In this document: positions 1-8,679 of the stretch, piece after piece | How positions within the stretch are numbered: position 1 is the first letter of the stretch | How the letters are laid out: every line of letters begins with the position of its first letter | Assembly: GCA_030650195.1 (NCBI GenBank) | Contig: JAUSEP010000051.1 | Span: 1 to 32,742 of the forward strand | Length of the DNA stretch: 32,742 bases | From: Candidatus Berkelbacteria bacterium | GTDB lineage: Bacteria > Patescibacteriota > UBA1384 > 2-12-FULL-50-11 | Direction: 5' to 3' | Notes under the pieces: generated by a model | Told to the model about the DNA's origin: nothing | What the model saw: only the letters and a program-made list of their open reading frames with translations | The model's database searches: none | Translations under genes and position numbers: made by a program

Positions 1-1806
1 ATCCATTGCTTTAGTGCCTCTCTTCTCATCTGCCACTCCGGAGAGGACGGCCCAAGTTTGAGCGTTAATATCTATTTTTTGGTAGCGATTCTTTTTTGAT
101 CCAAGTGCCGAACCAGAGTTTGTTGTGGAGCGGATATACCACGATCCGTCCCAGAAATACTTATTTATAGAATCTTTAATTCTTTCGTAAGTATGTTGGT
201 ACTTTGTAACCAAATCATGTTCACCCGCACCTTCCAAAATTGGTGCCATCTCTCGTAAGTTGTAACAGATCTGACAGGCAACCATTTGTGACTCGCCTCC
301 GCCTTGCCTTTCAGGATTAAATGCATCGTTCCAGTCTGCTGTTAAGCGGTACGGCAGATGTCTCGGTGAAAGGTGTTTGAGACTGTATTCGATGGCTCGT
401 ATCAAATGCTGCAAGACCGTTCCCGAACCAGAGTCGTAGTACGGAATATTTTCTTTTAAAAATCCTAGATCTCCCGTTTCTTTCAAAAAGAAGATTGCTG
501 ATAGAACCAACCATTGCGGGTCATCTGAATGATTTGTAATTTTTCCTTCAAGAGTTAATTTATCCCAGTTGTGAACTGTTCGTCCTTCCTTTAGCTGAAA
601 GCCAAGCAATTTTTTTAGTTGCTGTTTAGCTAGTGCAATATCGTTCGGAAGAACACCGATGATGTGTTGGCACATATCCCGAAAACCAATCGTTGCTGAC
701 CCACCACCTATATAGTAAGAATCCATTAACGACCAATTTGCCGTGACCCATGATTGGTACTTGTTCCAGTAGTTAAAAGAGATATCAAATGCTTCCTCGG
801 GAGATCTGACGATAGTTTTAGCATTGTAAGATTTCCAGAAGTCCTTTACGGCTGCTAACGCCGTATCTATCTCACCAGGCTTTTTATATTTATCAATAAT
901 CGCTTTTGCGCGGCGTTCGCCAGTCGCCATCGCCTGATTGAAGCTTTTTGATTCAGGATTAGTCTCAACTGCTCCAAGAATCGCGTTGAGGCTGATTGAC
1001 GCCGAAGCACCAAGAATAATATTTTTTTGCAAAACTCCTACGGCACGATGACCCAGCCCCTGGCTACGTGAGCACTTTCCCTCAACTACCGCTTGGGGCT
1101 GGATAATGTCTCCATAAACCCCAGTGAATTTGTCTTTTTGACAATCAAAACTATCAACAGCACGATCTAGAGCAAAGTAAGCAACTTTATCCCAGAACAA
1201 TCCGGTTTCGCTGGCTGTTTCCCAATGGCGCTTACCAGCAAAAATAATATTGTTTTTGAAAACAGTGTAATTAAATAAATCATTGAAACTTGCCTCTAGT
1301 GAATTACTCATTTGTTGGCCCAAGCTCCATTCAACAAAGAAGAAGACACTAAGATTTCTCCTTTTAGACTCGGAATTCGTTAATTTAACTTGCCAAATTT
1401 CGCAGTTATCGGCTTGAGGAACAAAGAATAGGACTGACCCATCGATATTATTATTAGCTGACTCAATAGCGGTGTAGCCAATGCCGTGCCGAGCTTCGAA
1501 GCGATCTGGTTTTTTCATTACTGGTTGCCATCCTAAACTCCAGAATTCACCGGTATCGTTATCGCGAATATAAATATAACGTCCTGGTCGGTCTTCGATC
1601 ACAACATCACCCGGAATTTTACGAGTGATGTGGTTATATCCCGCGTCACCAACAAAAGAGTAGCCACCACCTGTTTGGGAAATTTGGGCAACGTACTGCC
1701 CGTTGGTCACAAAGTTTACCCACGGCCGTGGTGTATCAGGCCGATGAATAATAAACTCATCACCAGTTTTCGAAAATTCGCCGTAGCTATTATCGATCCC
1801 CCCCAT
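1..1806 (-). CDS. GH94-family glycoside phosphorylase (partial, C-terminus outside window)
   Basis: Family GH94 enzymes cleave beta-linked disaccharides (cellobiose, chitobiose, laminaribiose and others) with phosphate, giving an alpha-sugar 1-phosphate and a free sugar in the cytoplasm. The reading frame is open for 602 codons from the ATG at 1806 to the window edge. The N-terminus reads MGGIDNSYGEF followed by a RPDTPRPWVN segment, as in GH94. An IGFRDMCQ segment lies near residue 372 and a TADWNDAFNP segment near residue 488; the Asp of this DWND region is where the family's general acid is found. Families run to about 800 residues, so roughly 200 are missing beyond the edge. It is the last visible gene of the minus-strand sugar operon, 32 nt after the kinase gene. 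No good Shine-Dalgarno is seen. The substrate cannot be read from sequence. Confidence 0.85.
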   Translation of the reverse strand, partial: MGGIDNSYGEFSKTGDEFIIHRPDTPRPWVNFVTNGQYVAQISQTGGGYSFVGDAGYNHITRKIPGDVVIEDRPGRYIYIRDNDTGEFWSLGWQPVMKKPDRFEARHGIGYTAIESANNNIDGSVLFFVPQADNCEIWQVKLTNSESKRRNLSVFFFVEWSLGQQMSNSLEASFNDLFNYTVFKNNIIFAGKRHWETASETGLFWDKVAYFALDRAVDSFDCQKDKFTGVYGDIIQPQAVVEGKCSRSQGLGHRAVGVLQKNIILGASASISLNAILGAVETNPESKSFNQAMATGERRAKAIIDKYKKPGEIDTALAAVKDFWKSYNAKTIVRSPEEAFDISFNYWNKYQSWVTANWSLMDSYYIGGGSATIGFRDMCQHIIGVLPNDIALAKQQLKKLLGFQLKEGRTVHNWDKLTLEGKITNHSDDPQWLVLSAIFFLKETGDLGFLKENIPYYDSGSGTVLQHLIRAIEYSLKHLSPRHLPYRLTADWNDAFNPERQGGGESQMVACQICYNLREMAPILEGAGEHDLVTKYQHTYERIKDSINKYFWDGSWYIRSTTNSGSALGSKKNRYQKIDINAQTWAVLSGVADEKRGTKAMD

Positions 1807-1838
1807 AATTTCATCTTAACGGCTTTTGGTGGCCGAAG

Positions 1839-2870
1839 CTAACTAACGCTGTCGAGTAAACTATTGTTAAGTGCCGCTTCTACCGTGTGGACGTGGACTT
1901 TGAGCGCTCGGTCAGCGTAGTTGGTATAGATACTACTCTTATCGTTACTAGTTTTTACCCCGTGCCAGAAAGCAATTTCATCGAGAATCTTATGTAGTAC
2001 AACGTAATGGAAGATTTGTCTTGATTCCTTAGAAGCAAGATCGTGTCTTGACTCATGAATCAGTAAGTCTCGTTGAGGAAAGTTCCATAATCGCAACCAA
2101 ATTGAGACAAGATCGTAAGCGTGATTATCCCAATGGACATTCTCCCAATCAATCAACGTCGTATCGTCACCATCAATTATAATGTTGGCTGGATGCAAGT
2201 CTCCGTGCGTCAAATATCTGCAGTAGGCATCCATTTGATGACTAATTTTCTTATTAAGTCGCTTAATTGAGTCGGTAATTTCAGTTGATAGATACTTACC
2301 AATCGGGTCTCCTTGGACTTTCAATATTGCGTGCAGTTGAGCGTGATAAAACTTAGCGTCATGTCGGCGTAGTTCCATACCTTTAGCAACGTGATGTGTT
2401 GATAGCTCTCGTATAGCTGGCGTTAATCCGGCTAGTCGATGGAGGACTGTGCCAGCCTCTGTTAAGTGACTCGCCCCAAGAACCGAACCCTCGGCGTATT
2501 TATAGGTGAGCCACCGCAATTCCCCGTGCTTCCCATGGCTTATATATTTTGGGATAAATTCGAATAACCCTGATGTCGACTGATAAAATTTTTGCTCAGT
2601 TCCGAAATCTTTTTCCATTATCGAACGGAATATATCATTCGTGTCGACGAGAAGGTTGTCTAGTTTTATCTTAATTACCTGGCGTGTAACACCGTCCGTA
2701 ACTTCGGCTAAAAAGTAGTGATGCCCAGTTTCGTATCCGGCCTGTGGCCCGTATTTAACTAAAACTTTCCCTTCCGAATCACAAAGAACTTCAATAACTT
2801 TAAGGCCTTTCGACTTAAGTAGGCTTTCTATCTCAGAACGAACTTTTTTGATTCGAATGTATCTAGACAT
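1839..2870 (-). CDS. APH-family small-molecule phosphotransferase
   Basis: Protein of 343 residues with the aminoglycoside/choline kinase fold. The Brenner motif HGDLHPAN is at residues 222-229, and the Mg-binding LIDWE at 239-243 is followed by a YDLVSIWLR segment; an N-terminal nucleotide-binding region with a K-rich beta strand lies around residues 50-75. The family phosphorylates sugars, choline, homoserine or antibiotics, so resistance should not be assumed. The ATG at 2870 is chosen because it overlaps the upstream gene's stop by 8 nt; a longer frame to 3023 would run deep into that gene and adds a non-homologous looking, Pro/Thr-rich stretch. Its place between a glycosidase-like gene and a GH94 phosphorylase suggests a sugar kinase that re-phosphorylates the free sugar released by phosphorolysis. 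That role is an inference. Confidence 0.75.
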   Translation of the reverse strand: MSRYIRIKKVRSEIESLLKSKGLKVIEVLCDSEGKVLVKYGPQAGYETGHHYFLAEVTDGVTRQVIKIKLDNLLVDTNDIFRSIMEKDFGTEQKFYQSTSGLFEFIPKYISHGKHGELRWLTYKYAEGSVLGASHLTEAGTVLHRLAGLTPAIRELSTHHVAKGMELRRHDAKFYHAQLHAILKVQGDPIGKYLSTEITDSIKRLNKKISHQMDAYCRYLTHGDLHPANIIIDGDDTTLIDWENVHWDNHAYDLVSIWLRLWNFPQRDLLIHESRHDLASKESRQIFHYVVLHKILDEIAFWHGVKTSNDKSSIYTNYADRALKVHVHTVEAALNNSLLDSVS

Positions 2871-3894
2871 TTTTGGCGTATTGACCAAGAGAGAGAAAAG
2901 CCAACAAGTACGTAACGATGGACTCCGCCCCTTGATTCTTATTAACCCCACCTGGGGTGACAGCGTCGTAAATTCCGTTGGTCGAGTCGCAAACAACGGA
3001 TATGGACTGACTGTTGTTACCATAATACCAATTCATCCACTCCACAGATTTATCGAGATACTTTTTCTCACCAGTGGCTTGGCGAAGAGCAGCAAACGCC
3101 AAAACCATGTCGGAGGTATCTAGTGGTTGTTGGTCGTATGTGGCCTTTGCCCCGTCTTTAAAGTACCATCCAGCCTGGCCGATAGGTGCGGGTTTACCAT
3201 CTATTCGGCTAATAGAATCGAGCCAAGTGAGAGATTCTCTCGAAACGTCTATGTAGTCTTGATTCTCTAGTATGCGCCCAGCTTCAGCTAGGGCATATGG
3301 TAGTGTGGCGTTGGCGTAGCTTAGGTAATTTTCAAACCAGGGCCAGTCGCTCGTAACGTTTTTTTTGTAGACCTCGACTAATTTATCGGCCCAACGTTTT
3401 GCTTCCTCTCGTTGGTCGGCGGCAAGTAGTCCAAGAAGTATATAAGCCTTGGTTCGGATATGTGGATGGTCGAGGTGATGGTGGATACTTGCCTTTTCGA
3501 GAATTGCTTTAGCTTCCTTGCGCATTGCTTCATCGGGACACGTTTTTGCCATCTCGCCAAGAGCCCAAATTGTTCGGCCGATTGAGTCTTCCGAACCTTC
3601 GGCATCAAGTATCTGTTCGGTGAAACTTAAGAAATTGTGAAAACTACCACCTTCTTTTTCCACTCTTTTAACGTAGCTAAAATATATTTCTAACAAACGT
3701 AAGACCGACGGATCTTGGAAGGTGCTGTAATACCACAAGGTTGCGATAATTGCTCGAGCGTTATCGTCCAAGGAGTAGCCATGACTAGGATCTGGTACAT
3801 CCATGTCGGCATGCTGAATCAAACCCTCTCGCGTTGTTAAACGCTTTAAGTGGGTTAAGGGAGGTGGGTTTCGAAAGTCTTCTAGCTTTGCCAT
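2863..3894 (-). CDS. alpha/alpha-barrel (six-hairpin glycosidase-like) protein
   Basis: Protein of 343 residues made of repeated helical hairpins, with an HGYSLDDNARAI motif near residue 40, a GRTIWALGEMA segment and a QPLDTSDMVLAFAAL segment. These are typical of six-hairpin glycosidase-like proteins found beside, or fused to, GT4 glycosyltransferases. The reaction is unknown; it may trim or bind an oligosaccharide made by the neighbouring transferase. The ATG at 3894 (MAKLEDF) is preferred over the one at 3918 because AAAAGGA lies just upstream and it leaves a 7-nt gap after the GT4 stop, while 3918 would overlap it. It overlaps the kinase gene by 8 nt, so the two are probably translationally coupled. 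Confidence 0.65.
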   Translation of the reverse strand: MAKLEDFRNPPPLTHLKRLTTREGLIQHADMDVPDPSHGYSLDDNARAIIATLWYYSTFQDPSVLRLLEIYFSYVKRVEKEGGSFHNFLSFTEQILDAEGSEDSIGRTIWALGEMAKTCPDEAMRKEAKAILEKASIHHHLDHPHIRTKAYILLGLLAADQREEAKRWADKLVEVYKKNVTSDWPWFENYLSYANATLPYALAEAGRILENQDYIDVSRESLTWLDSISRIDGKPAPIGQAGWYFKDGAKATYDQQPLDTSDMVLAFAALRQATGEKKYLDKSVEWMNWYYGNNSQSISVVCDSTNGIYDAVTPGGVNKNQGAESIVTYLLAFLSLGQYAKNV

Positions 3895-3901
3895 GTTCCT
3901 T

Positions 3902-5104
3902 TTAAGAAACAATATCAAAAAGTTCTAGGTATTTAAGGGCAACGCTTGGCCAGATCATATTGCGAGCGTAAGCATAGGCGCTACGAGCCATATCCAGACG
4001 CTTACGAGGATGGTCTAGCAGAAAGTTAATTTTTTCTGCCAGATCTTTAGCGTTATCTGGCTCGGTTAGGAGTCCTCGATCGTTGGCGAGAACTTCTTTA
4101 GCAAATAAATAAGGTGTAGATACACAGGCCTTTCCAGCTCCAATGGCATAAGCTAACGTCCCAGAAGTAATCTGGTCGAGTCCTGGAAATGGAGTGATAT
4201 ATATATCAGTCGCCTGCAGATATCTAACAATTTCCGGTAGAGATAGATAGCGGTTAACGAACTCGACATTCTTCTCTAGTCCCAGTTTTTTCACCAAGCG
4301 CTTTAAAGACTGTCGGTATTTTTCGCCTTCGTTTCGTAATACAACAGGGTGAGTCTGCCCAAGTAGTAGTAAGTGAGCCTTAGGGTGTTTAGCAACGACT
4401 TCTTTCATTGCCAAGATTGCGTGCTCGTAACCCTTACCGCGCCCTAGCAATCCGAATCCTGAGATTAGTGTTTTAGAAGAGTGGCCTAAGGTAGTCTTGT
4501 GTGGTTGCGTGGGTCCGAAGGTAATGTCTGGAATTCCATGAGGAATAACAACAATCTTTTTTGGACTAACCCCGTAAACATCTACTAACCGATCGGCAGC
4601 GGTTTGGACCATTACCACAATTGCCTTAGCTCTAGTACTAATCCGTTCAATGATGTCTTTTTGTTGCTCGTTCGGTGTTGGTAGGACAGTGTGGTAAGTA
4701 ACAACAACAGGTTTTTTAATAGCCTCTATAAACGGAACGGCGTACTCACCATGTTTACCACCAAAGATTCCAAACTCATGTTGGATACTTACGACTTCTG
4801 CCCCGGACTGGTTGATGTAATCAGCTGCATCTAAGAAACTCTTTAAACTCTTTTGGTCAATCTTGTACTTAACCTCCCAGGGGTAATCTAGGTGTTCGCC
4901 ACCAAGAGACTCATCGTCAAGTGCCACGATGTCGGCTAGACGATGTGGATTCAAAACGTTAATCGCGTTTGTTAAATCTTTTGTAAAAGTAGCAATACCG
5001 CACTCACGTGGAATATAGGTTGCAACATAAATCGCTCGAACTTTTGGTTCGGTTGCAGCTAGCTGAGCAGATAGTTTTTGTAATCTCAATAATGCGGGTG
5101 TCAT
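3902..5104 (-). CDS. GT4-family glycosyltransferase
   Basis: A 400-residue GT-B fold enzyme of family 4, which transfers a sugar from a nucleotide donor with retention. The N-terminal Rossmann domain carries TYIPRECGIATFTKDL (about residues 29-44), the acceptor-side glycine-rich loop region. QHEFGIFGGKHGEY follows, and the C-terminal donor domain holds GFGLLGRGKGYEHAI, a typical GT4 phosphate-binding loop. The region ITPFPGLDQITSGTLAYAIGAGKACVSTPY corresponds to the E-x7-E part of the family, although the first Glu is not obvious (it reads DQITS). No membrane segment is seen, so it is cytoplasmic or peripheral. It sits between the GalT-like gene (49 nt upstream) and the alpha/alpha-barrel gene (7 nt downstream). 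The likely job is synthesis of the glycoside that the GH94 enzyme degrades or remodels. Acceptor and donor are unknown. Confidence 0.85.
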   Translation of the reverse strand: MTPALLRLQKLSAQLAATEPKVRAIYVATYIPRECGIATFTKDLTNAINVLNPHRLADIVALDDESLGGEHLDYPWEVKYKIDQKSLKSFLDAADYINQSGAEVVSIQHEFGIFGGKHGEYAVPFIEAIKKPVVVTYHTVLPTPNEQQKDIIERISTRAKAIVVMVQTAADRLVDVYGVSPKKIVVIPHGIPDITFGPTQPHKTTLGHSSKTLISGFGLLGRGKGYEHAILAMKEVVAKHPKAHLLLLGQTHPVVLRNEGEKYRQSLKRLVKKLGLEKNVEFVNRYLSLPEIVRYLQATDIYITPFPGLDQITSGTLAYAIGAGKACVSTPYLFAKEVLANDRGLLTEPDNAKDLAEKINFLLDHPRKRLDMARSAYAYARNMIWPSVALKYLELFDIVS

Positions 5105-5153
5105 ATCTCAATGGTTAGTTGTGCCCATAGTGTAGAGCAATGAGGACGCCTAA

Positions 5154-6149
5154 TCAATCGATCTGACGCTTACCGTTAAGATATTCGGCGGCGACTTCCG
5201 GACTAAAGACATCAATTATTACACCGCTACCCATCTCGTAGCCTCCGAAGTTACCTAAGCGAGGGGCTATTTCGAGATGCCAGCGGTAAAACTCAGCTTC
5301 CTCAAGCGAGTTAGGTGCAGAGTGAATATAAAAGTTAAGGGCTGGCTCGTTTAGTGTAACGTTTATCTTACTCATTGCTTTAACTAATACTGGAATTAAG
5401 GCGGCCAACTGAGAGGCGGAGATTTTATCAAAACGGCTCGCTTGGTATTTCGGTAAAATCCAAGTTTCAAAAGGGAAGCGAGCGGCGTACTGAACGAAAG
5501 CAATATAGTGTTCGTTTTCCGCAACAATCCTTTTTTCAAATTTTTGTTCGTGGGAAATCGTGTCGTCAAAAGGGCTGCGACTGTTAAGCTCAAAGTAGTG
5601 CTGACATTCCGTTAACTCACGAGAGATTAAGTTGGGAATAATATTAGAAGAAAATACTTGAGCGTGTGGGTGGACAATCGATGCTCCGGCAGCAGACTTC
5701 TCGTTATAAATTGCCATGGTGTATTCGTTGTTACAAAGTTTATCGAAATGCTCGTAACGTTTTTTGATCATCACTAATAAATCTCGCCAAGTACTGTGAT
5801 CAAATTTTGGTAACGATCGGTCGTGGTCTTTTACTATTACTACATCGTGTCCACCAAGAGATGGTTTAGCTAAGAAAAAGTTATTTTCAACTTTATAAGA
5901 GCGTTCGCTGCAACGATGTGGATCTTCGACGAAAGCAGGGAATTTATTTGGAATAACATAAACAAGATCTGTCTCGTAGTGCTTTAGTCTATTCTTGGTG
6001 TAGTTATCGTTATCTACGCAAAACGGGCAATTCTCTTTGGAACCAGGGGACGGTTGGCTAGCAATAACAAACTCACTTGGTCGTTTGGCTCGCTCTGGAG
6101 CTATAACAACCCAATCCCCGGTAATAATATTCTGTCGTAGCTGTGGCAT
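5154..6149 (-). CDS. galT: galactose-1-phosphate uridylyltransferase-like protein
   Basis: A 331-residue HIT-superfamily nucleotidyltransferase of GalT type, exchanging UMP between UDP-glucose and a sugar 1-phosphate through a uridylyl-histidine intermediate. The N-terminus has LRQNIITGDWVVIAPERAKRP, zinc ligands CPFC (41-44), a GGHDVVIVKDHD segment (99-110) and the catalytic HPHAQ at 160-164, preceded by SAAGASIVH. The ETWILPK segment and the C-terminal FYRWHLEIAPR complete the second half. The length fits bacterial GalT. It lies 19 nt after ruvC and begins the run of sugar genes. With a GH94 phosphorylase in the same run it could activate the sugar 1-phosphate made by phosphorolysis into a UDP-sugar for the GT4 enzyme. 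Specificity for galactose is assumed from the family only. Confidence 0.8.
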   Translation of the reverse strand: MPQLRQNIITGDWVVIAPERAKRPSEFVIASQPSPGSKENCPFCVDNDNYTKNRLKHYETDLVYVIPNKFPAFVEDPHRCSERSYKVENNFFLAKPSLGGHDVVIVKDHDRSLPKFDHSTWRDLLVMIKKRYEHFDKLCNNEYTMAIYNEKSAAGASIVHPHAQVFSSNIIPNLISRELTECQHYFELNSRSPFDDTISHEQKFEKRIVAENEHYIAFVQYAARFPFETWILPKYQASRFDKISASQLAALIPVLVKAMSKINVTLNEPALNFYIHSAPNSLEEAEFYRWHLEIAPRLGNFGGYEMGSGVIIDVFSPEVAAEYLNGKRQID

Positions 6150-6168
6150 CCTATTTATTAGGATATCA

Positions 6169-6651
6169 CTATGGGGCGATGAAGACTTGGCTTAAAGCAA
6201 TTGCAACAGCATCGGCGGCATCGTCACCAAGTTTTTTCTTAGCATCTATATTGAAGTAATGGCGAATAAAGTTCTGGACATCTTTTTTCTTAGCGTTGCC
6301 GTTACCAAGCAAAACTTTTTTTAAACGTAACGGTGCTATCTCAACAACTTCAATATTGGCTTGAGCGGCAGCTAATAACACAACTCCGCGAGCTTGGCCA
6401 ACAGAAAAAGCCGATGAGATATTACGAGCAAAAAAAAGTGTTTCGATCGCCATTAGATCTGGTTTAATCTCGTTTAACCTCTTAACTATTTCGTAATAAA
6501 TGAAAGAAAGCTTCTGTGGTTCAGGAGAATTAGGGGTAGTAGTAATGCAGTCGTAATGGATTAGGTGCGGCTTACCTTTAATAATCTCAATTAAACCCAG
6601 CCCTAATCTTCCCGATCCCGGGTCGATCCCTAGAATTCGTTTTCCCTCCAT
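6169..6651 (-). CDS. ruvC: Holliday junction resolvase RuvC
   Basis: RuvC cuts Holliday junctions symmetrically as a dimer working with RuvAB. The 160-residue protein shows the RNase H fold: GIDPGSGRLG with catalytic Asp at residue 10, LMAIETLFFARN with the Glu in the middle, and GDDAADAVAIAL with the C-terminal acidic pair. Length is normal. The ATG at 6651 is preferred; an upstream in-frame TTG at 6660 also exists, and no Shine-Dalgarno supports either. TAGACT sits 9 nt before the ATG and could be the -10 of a nearly leaderless mRNA. It is divergent from the small membrane protein at 6746. Confidence 0.93.
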   Translation of the reverse strand: MEGKRILGIDPGSGRLGLGLIEIIKGKPHLIHYDCITTTPNSPEPQKLSFIYYEIVKRLNEIKPDLMAIETLFFARNISSAFSVGQARGVVLLAAAQANIEVVEIAPLRLKKVLLGNGNAKKKDVQNFIRHYFNIDAKKKLGDDAADAVAIALSQVFIAP

Positions 6652-6745
6652 CAGAAACAAAGTCTACACTGAGGGAATTTTATTTACCAATTTTCAGAGG
6701 CTTGCAATTGACAGAGCGAGAGTTAAATTTAGACAAAGGAGGTAG

Positions 6746-7048
6746 ATGGAAATCAAAAGAACGATTATTTGGGCGATTGTAGCTTTGGTTGTTGGTGTAG
6801 CTCTGGGCTTTGGTTTTCGAACCCCGCTTGCAAATATTCTCAATCTTGAAGCGCAGGGCACGGGATTTGCTCCTTGGGGCACCAAAGAACAATGTGTTCC
6901 GCCCAAGATTTGGACCGGAAATGGTTGTGCCGATACTAATTCATGGACAGCCGCTGACTGGCGGTACTTCTGGAACTGCTTAAGAAATGGTCAGAGCCAG
7001 GAAGTCTGTGCTGGCAAGACTGAAGCTGGCAAGGGTAGAAAGAACTAG
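6746..7048 (+). CDS. small membrane-anchored protein with four extracytoplasmic cysteines
   Basis: A 100-residue protein with one N-terminal transmembrane helix (about residues 6-24, rich in I/V/A) followed by an exported-looking domain with four cysteines (EQC, GNGC, WNC, EVC), enough for two disulfides, and a Lys-rich tail. No known family is recognised. It has a perfect Shine-Dalgarno (AAAGGAGG) ending 4 nt before the ATG, unlike most neighbours. Its stop (TAG, 7046-7048) directly abuts the stop of the convergent yebC gene at 7049 with no intergenic base. Confidence 0.7.
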   Translation: MEIKRTIIWAIVALVVGVALGFGFRTPLANILNLEAQGTGFAPWGTKEQCVPPKIWTGNGCADTNSWTAADWRYFWNCLRNGQSQEVCAGKTEAGKGRKN

Positions 7049-7765
7049 TTAGTTGTTCAATTCGAAGTTACTCGAAACTTTCGTCACGTCGTCTAAGTCA
7101 TCGAGAGCCGTAGCAAGCTTTATAATTCTTTCGGATAGCTTATCGTCTGTTATTGGGACCGTAGTAGTTGGATGGAACTCAAAGCTAACTTCGTTACTTT
7201 CAAAACCAGCCGTAGCAAGACTTCTTCGAACGTGTTCCAGTTCCTTTGGATCTGTATATATAAACACACGACTATCTTCCGTCTCAAAGTCTTCTGCCCC
7301 AGCTTCTATGGCAGCCAGCTCTGCTGTTTCAGGATCTACATTTTCTAAAACAATCTGTCCTCGCTTTTTAAATAAATAGCCGACCGAACCACTTTCAGCT
7401 AACTTAGCATCATATTTGTTCAAGACGGCTCGGATATCTCCGACAGAACGGTTACGGTTATCTGTCGCCGTTTCAATTAAAAATGCTGTTCCTCCAGGAC
7501 CGTAGGCTTCAAAGGTAATCTCTTCCATAGCAGAAGCACCACCACCTTTTACTTTATCTATGGCCCGTTCAATATTATCTTTGGGCATATTAGCTGCTCG
7601 TGCCCGATCAACTGCCAAGCGGAGCTGGAAGTTCATTTCCGGATCTGCTCCGTTTCGAGCCGCTACAGTAATAGCGTTGGCTAACTTTGAGAATACCGCG
7701 CCGCGTTTAGCGTCTGCGGCGCCCTTCTGGTGCTTTATGCTGTGCCATTTGCTATGACCTGACAT
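7049..7765 (-). CDS. yebC: YebC/PmpR/TACO1 family protein
   Basis: YebC-family proteins are conserved bacterial factors described as transcriptional regulators and, more recently, as ribosome-associated factors that help translation of proline-rich stretches. The signature N-terminus MSGHSKWHSIKHQKGAADAK is followed by RGAVFSKLANAITVAAR, PKDNIERAIDK and EAYGPGGTAFLIE, all diagnostic. Length (238 residues) is standard. The ATG at 7765 is chosen over the GTG one codon upstream because the protein begins MSGHS in the family. TAAAAT lies 9 nt before the ATG. Confidence 0.95.
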   Translation of the reverse strand: MSGHSKWHSIKHQKGAADAKRGAVFSKLANAITVAARNGADPEMNFQLRLAVDRARAANMPKDNIERAIDKVKGGGASAMEEITFEAYGPGGTAFLIETATDNRNRSVGDIRAVLNKYDAKLAESGSVGYLFKKRGQIVLENVDPETAELAAIEAGAEDFETEDSRVFIYTDPKELEHVRRSLATAGFESNEVSFEFHPTTTVPITDDKLSERIIKLATALDDLDDVTKVSSNFELNN

Positions 7766-7809
7766 CACCCTGTTATTTTACTGCTAAGAGAGTGTTTAAT
7801 AAAGCGATC

Positions 7810-8679
7810 CTATAGACCGGTTTTATAGCTATAAGCACTTTCAGTTATATCGAAACGAATCGTACCGTCTTGGTCGGTTCGTAGAACGGGGATATTTAGA
7901 ATCTTTAAGCGGTCGATAACCTCTTGATGTGGGTGGCCGTAAGAGTTTCCTTTGCCTGCCGAAATGGCCGTAATTTTAGGACTAACTATCTTAAGGAATT
8001 CTTCACTGGAAGCGGTGCGTGAGCCATGGTGAGAAATTTTTAAGATATCTGCATGGCGCAACACTCCTCTTGCGATCATTGCTTGTTCTTGTGGTATCTC
8101 AGCATCTCCAGTTAATAGAAAAGTCTCCGTTCCATACTGCCAGAACATTACGATACTAGTAGAGTTCTGTGAATCGGGTGTGATACCGTCGTAACTTTGC
8201 AGGGGAGATATAACAATTCCTTGTAATGAACCAAAACTTACAGTTGAACCAGCCATTACTTTTTCTGTAGGAATTTGTTTTTCGGCAATCAAGCTAAGGA
8301 ATGTTTGGTAAGTTTTTGTTGTTCCAACGGAGCCAGTTAACCAAACTTTGTCTACCTTGTAGTGTTTAAAAACTTCATTTAGACCTCCCATATGATCGGC
8401 ATCATCATGAGTGGAGATAACTAGATCGATCTCTTTATCTGTAATAGGCAAAGCCTTGGAGAGCTCGGAAAGAACTGATGAGCCCCTACCACCATCAACC
8501 AGTATCTGCTGATGAGCTGGTGTATCTATGAGTATTGAATCCCCTTGGCCAACATCTAATATCCAAAGGCGGAGCGAACCGTCGTTATTTTCAGCTGCTT
8601 GGTACTGAGAAGCACCAAAAGTGATTAAGAGCAAAAAAGCGATAACAATAATGAATTGAATTACCTTGTTAGACTTCAT
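7810..8679 (-). CDS. ComEC-type metallo-beta-lactamase-fold protein (stand-alone, anchored)
   Basis: A 289-residue protein with an N-terminal membrane helix or uncleaved signal (residues 6-22) and an exported metallo-beta-lactamase domain like the C-terminal domain of ComEC. Metal motifs are THDDADH (90-96), LTGDAE and SHHGS, with VDGGRG before them. In long ComEC proteins this domain is proposed to act as the nuclease that degrades one strand of incoming DNA. Here it is a separate gene whose start overlaps the 3' end of the channel gene by 11 nt, implying coupled translation and a joint function in DNA uptake. About half of a normal ComEC is thus encoded separately. Confidence 0.85.
   Translation of the reverse strand: MKSNKVIQFIIVIAFLLLITFGASQYQAAENNDGSLRLWILDVGQGDSILIDTPAHQQILVDGGRGSSVLSELSKALPITDKEIDLVISTHDDADHMGGLNEVFKHYKVDKVWLTGSVGTTKTYQTFLSLIAEKQIPTEKVMAGSTVSFGSLQGIVISPLQSYDGITPDSQNSTSIVMFWQYGTETFLLTGDAEIPQEQAMIARGVLRHADILKISHHGSRTASSEEFLKIVSPKITAISAGKGNSYGHPHQEVIDRLKILNIPVLRTDQDGTIRFDITESAYSYKTGL

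Noticed and set aside
1839-2870. Aminoglycoside resistance gene
   Set aside because: The APH fold is shared by many metabolic kinases and the gene lies in a sugar operon.
2871-3023. N-terminal extension of the APH kinase to 3023
   Set aside because: It lies within the preceding conserved gene; the ATG at 2870 gives a standard APH start and a short overlap.
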